In this document: positions 61,907 to 64,000 of the stretch, one piece after another
How positions within the stretch are numbered: the first letter of the stretch is position 1
Layout: each line of letters opens with the position of its first letter
The notes under the pieces: model-generated
The model's input: the letters and a program-made list of their open reading frames with translations, nothing else
What the model was told of the DNA's origin: nothing
Database searches by the model: none
Position numbers and translations under genes: made by a program
DNA from: Bacteroidales bacterium
Lineage (GTDB): Bacteria; Bacteroidota; Bacteroidia; Bacteroidales; Lentimicrobiaceae
DNA: 64,000 nt
Assembly: GCA_024636955.1 (NCBI GenBank)
Contig: JAGXGB010000078.1
Location: 16,397-80,396 of the forward strand
Direction of reading: 5' to 3'

Positions 61907-64000
61907 ATGAAAAAGCGAACTCTCTTAAGTCTAATGCTATGCATTGGACTTTTATTTATTCAAGGACTTAATGCACAGGAGTATTATCCTGGCATTTGCC
62001 GAATTATGTTTACAGATGACAACACTCGTGTAACAGATGGTATTACTACTAGCAATGAAACACTTAACAGGTAATTTCAAACCTATGGTGTTACTTCGAT
62101 TGAACAATCATTTCCGTGGGCAAAAAAAGTGGAGAACAGAAGAATTTACACTGTGAAATATAGCGGTGATGATGAATTATTTATTAGAGATCTTCAAAGT
62201 GATGCTCGAGAAATAATATATGCCCCTTATCGTTTTTCTGAACCTATTCTTTTGTATGATCCCTCAGATTATCAATGGACTCAGGACCCATCTTGGTTAT
62301 GGCATTTGAGAAAAATTGAAGCAGATAAAGCATGGGATATCCAAAAAGGTGATCCGAACACCCGAATAGCTATTATGGATACTTATTTCGACCCTGCTCA
62401 TCCTGATTTGCAATCGGAATTGGTTTATGACTATGATCCTATAGATGGTGAAAGTTATGATCCCAATTTTGCATTTTATGGTAATAATTGGCATGGAACT
62501 ACTGTAGCTGGCTTTGCTTCCGGACAAACAACAGACTCAGATAAAGTTCAGCCACATGGTGCTGATTATGCTTCAATTGGATATAAGACAAAAATTATTG
62601 CAATCAAAGGTGGTGGACTAGAACATGATTTCTTAGGAAATGCACTTTATGCTTCGACTGTTTTGCAAGTTGATGTAATATCTTTATCTATGTTCCGTTC
62701 TTGTCATAATCAAACTGAAGAAATTGATGAAGCAATGATTTCTGAAATTTTAGATAATGGAACTGTGATAGTAAATGCAGCAGGTAACGGTTATTGCGCA
62801 GGGTGTTATGAATCAGTTACAGGAGAGTTAAAAAGGTTGGATTCATGCTACAAACGACCAAATGATTTTAGTAAATTTACCCCAACCTATCCTTTTCACC
62901 CAAGTGTAGACGAAAGGATAATAATAGTAACAGGAGTAACAAAAAATGATAGCCTAACAAGAAAAGTCTTCGATCCTAAAACTAACCAGTATAAAATTAG
63001 CACATTCAGTTACTTTCAAGGGGTCGACGTAAGTGCACCTGGTTATGATATGTGGGGGCTTCAAACTACCAAAACAGTTCGTTACGATACAACGTATGTA
63101 CTAGACACAGTTATTGATCAAATACGTTTTGTTATTGATACAATTATTTATAACAGGCCTTCTCCATTCTGGAATGGTTATGGTGGCACTTCGTTTGCTA
63201 CTCCAATTGTAGCTGGGTTGGCAGGATTGATTAAATCTCAAAATCCATGGCTAAGTGCAGCAGAAGTTCAGACCATAATTAAATCAACTAGTAATACAGA
63301 TGTTGTAAAAGATGCTGGACTTTATTTACACCAAACCGGCAGAAGAATAAATGCATTTAAGGCGTTATCAGAAGTAGAAAATCAAGTACATAACTATGAG
63401 ATATGTGATGCAACTGAGGTCATTTGGACAAGTCCTGTTTATGTTAAAGATTCGATTGTAATCTGTCGTGGAAGTACTTTAAGAGTAAAGTCAGATGTGT
63501 TTTTTAGGGAGCAAGCGAGAGTTATAGTTAAAATTGGTGGTCAACTAATTGTTGATGGAGGAAGATTAACGGGCGAACCACATAGGTTATGGCAAGGTGT
63601 GCTTGCTTATAGTGATCCAAAATCATCTCAAGATCCTAGAAGTCAAGGAAAGGTTGTTGTTAATAATAATGGTATAATTGAAAATGCAATTACTGGTATA
63701 GCAACTGTTCAACCTGGTTTTGACCCTGATAGCTCGACATATACGCATGGTGGAGCAATCATCATTGGTAATGGTGGTATATTTAAAAACAACAGAATAG
63801 CAGTGAGCTTTAATCCATACAATTATCACAATAATAATGATTTCGGAAGTTTTTCAAACTGTTCATTTATTATTGACACCATTCTAATCGATGGTTCAAA
63901 GCCTGAATATTTTGTTAAACTTAATGAGGTAAATGGAATTGATTTCAAGGGTTGTATCTTCAGTAATTTTCAGAATAGTAATACAACCGGAATCTATAGC
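61907..64000 (+). pseudogene. S8 subtilase-type exported protease interrupted by an in-frame TAA; continues past window
   Basis: ATG 61907 opens a signal peptide (MKKRTLLSLMLCIGLLFIQG, cleavage near NAQE); 55 codons on, a TAA at 62072-62074 stops the frame, yet the same frame is then open to the right edge (64000). After the stop comes a full subtilase: Asp in AIMDTYFDPAHPDL, His in NNWHGTTVAGFASG, Asn in VIVNAAGNG and Ser in GYGGTSFATPIVAGLAGL, then a right-handed beta-helix-like part (VVNNNGIIENAITG, IIGNGGIFKNNRI). So a single nonsense change appears to disable an otherwise whole T9SS-type protease. ATG 61895 is an alternative start. The 3' end is outside the window. Confidence 0.8.

Noticed and set aside
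62072..62074. In-frame stop in the subtilase considered as recoding (selenocysteine, pyrrolysine)
   Set aside because: The codon is TAA, not TGA or TAG; a nonsense mutation or read error is simpler.
62297..63829. Two minus-strand frames in the subtilase area (62297-62527 and 63623-63829)
   Set aside because: Antisense to the clear subtilase frame; no coding signs.

Overview
The window looks like a contiguous piece of a Bacteroidota (Bacteroidetes) chromosome. Supporting signs are type IX secretion (T9SS) C-terminal sorting domains, an S46 dipeptidyl-peptidase, a putative-porin family protein, DUF2027-Smr and DUF6266 family proteins, a BtuB/BtuG-type B12 uptake locus, and repeated TAnnTTTG-like -7 promoter boxes in front of genes. 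Most of it is housekeeping and cell-envelope content, with an accessory block from about 52 kb to the right edge. Genus cannot be told from the sequence.

Layout. 0-9 kb: end of a MATE exporter, a DUF4382 lipoprotein, a secreted HExxH protein, a three-PAS hybrid histidine kinase and small stress or hypothetical genes (NTF2-like, UspA, acidic protein, two-TM protein, YD-repeat-like protein). 9-15 kb: prolyl oligopeptidase, flavodoxin, di-haem cytochrome c peroxidase, DUF2027-Smr protein, RNase P RNA and a T9SS-exported protein. 16-24.4 kb: a large TPR protein with an outer-membrane barrel, then promoter - cobalamin riboswitch - BtuB-like receptor - BtuG-like beta-propeller lipoprotein. 24.4-29.2 kb (minus strand): RidA, DPP11-type S46 peptidase and a GH18-like T9SS protein in one operon. 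29.4-36.8 kb: soluble multi-PAS kinase, YyaL/DUF255 protein, putative porin, small OM barrel. 36.9-44.5 kb: gyrB, the B12-dependent methylmalonyl-CoA mutase pair mutA-mutB, TIGR01777 epimerase. 44.6-52.1 kb: Tricorn-like protease, DEAD-box helicase, VOC protein, small membrane protein, PQQ sugar dehydrogenase and a zinc-ribbon protein.

Accessory end. From 52.4 to 58.5 kb, all on the minus strand, lies a probable defence island: a type ISP/IIG restriction-methylation enzyme followed by a compact three-gene ABC-three-component (ABC-3C) system (SMEK-domain protein, middle component 6-like protein, DUF2326 ATPase) with overlapping genes. Next to it are a DUF6266 gene and an unrecognised 318-aa gene. 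The last 3.5 kb is decaying DNA: tandem repeats resembling IS21-type ends, hairpin repeats, an orphaned T9SS sorting-domain remnant, and a subtilase gene interrupted by an in-frame TAA.

Links and themes. The B12 riboswitch/BtuB/BtuG locus fits the B12 need of mutAB about 17 kb away. A nearly perfect 28-bp palindrome occurs in exactly two seen places, upstream of the VOC/small-membrane-protein pair and upstream of the PQQ dehydrogenase operon, suggesting a small shared regulon. The sequence is unusually rich in short tandem repeats: some lie between genes (including an inverted telomere-like TTAGGGG array) and some are in frame inside genes (GH18 protein, MutA, MutB). All assignments are from reading the sequence; no searches were run.
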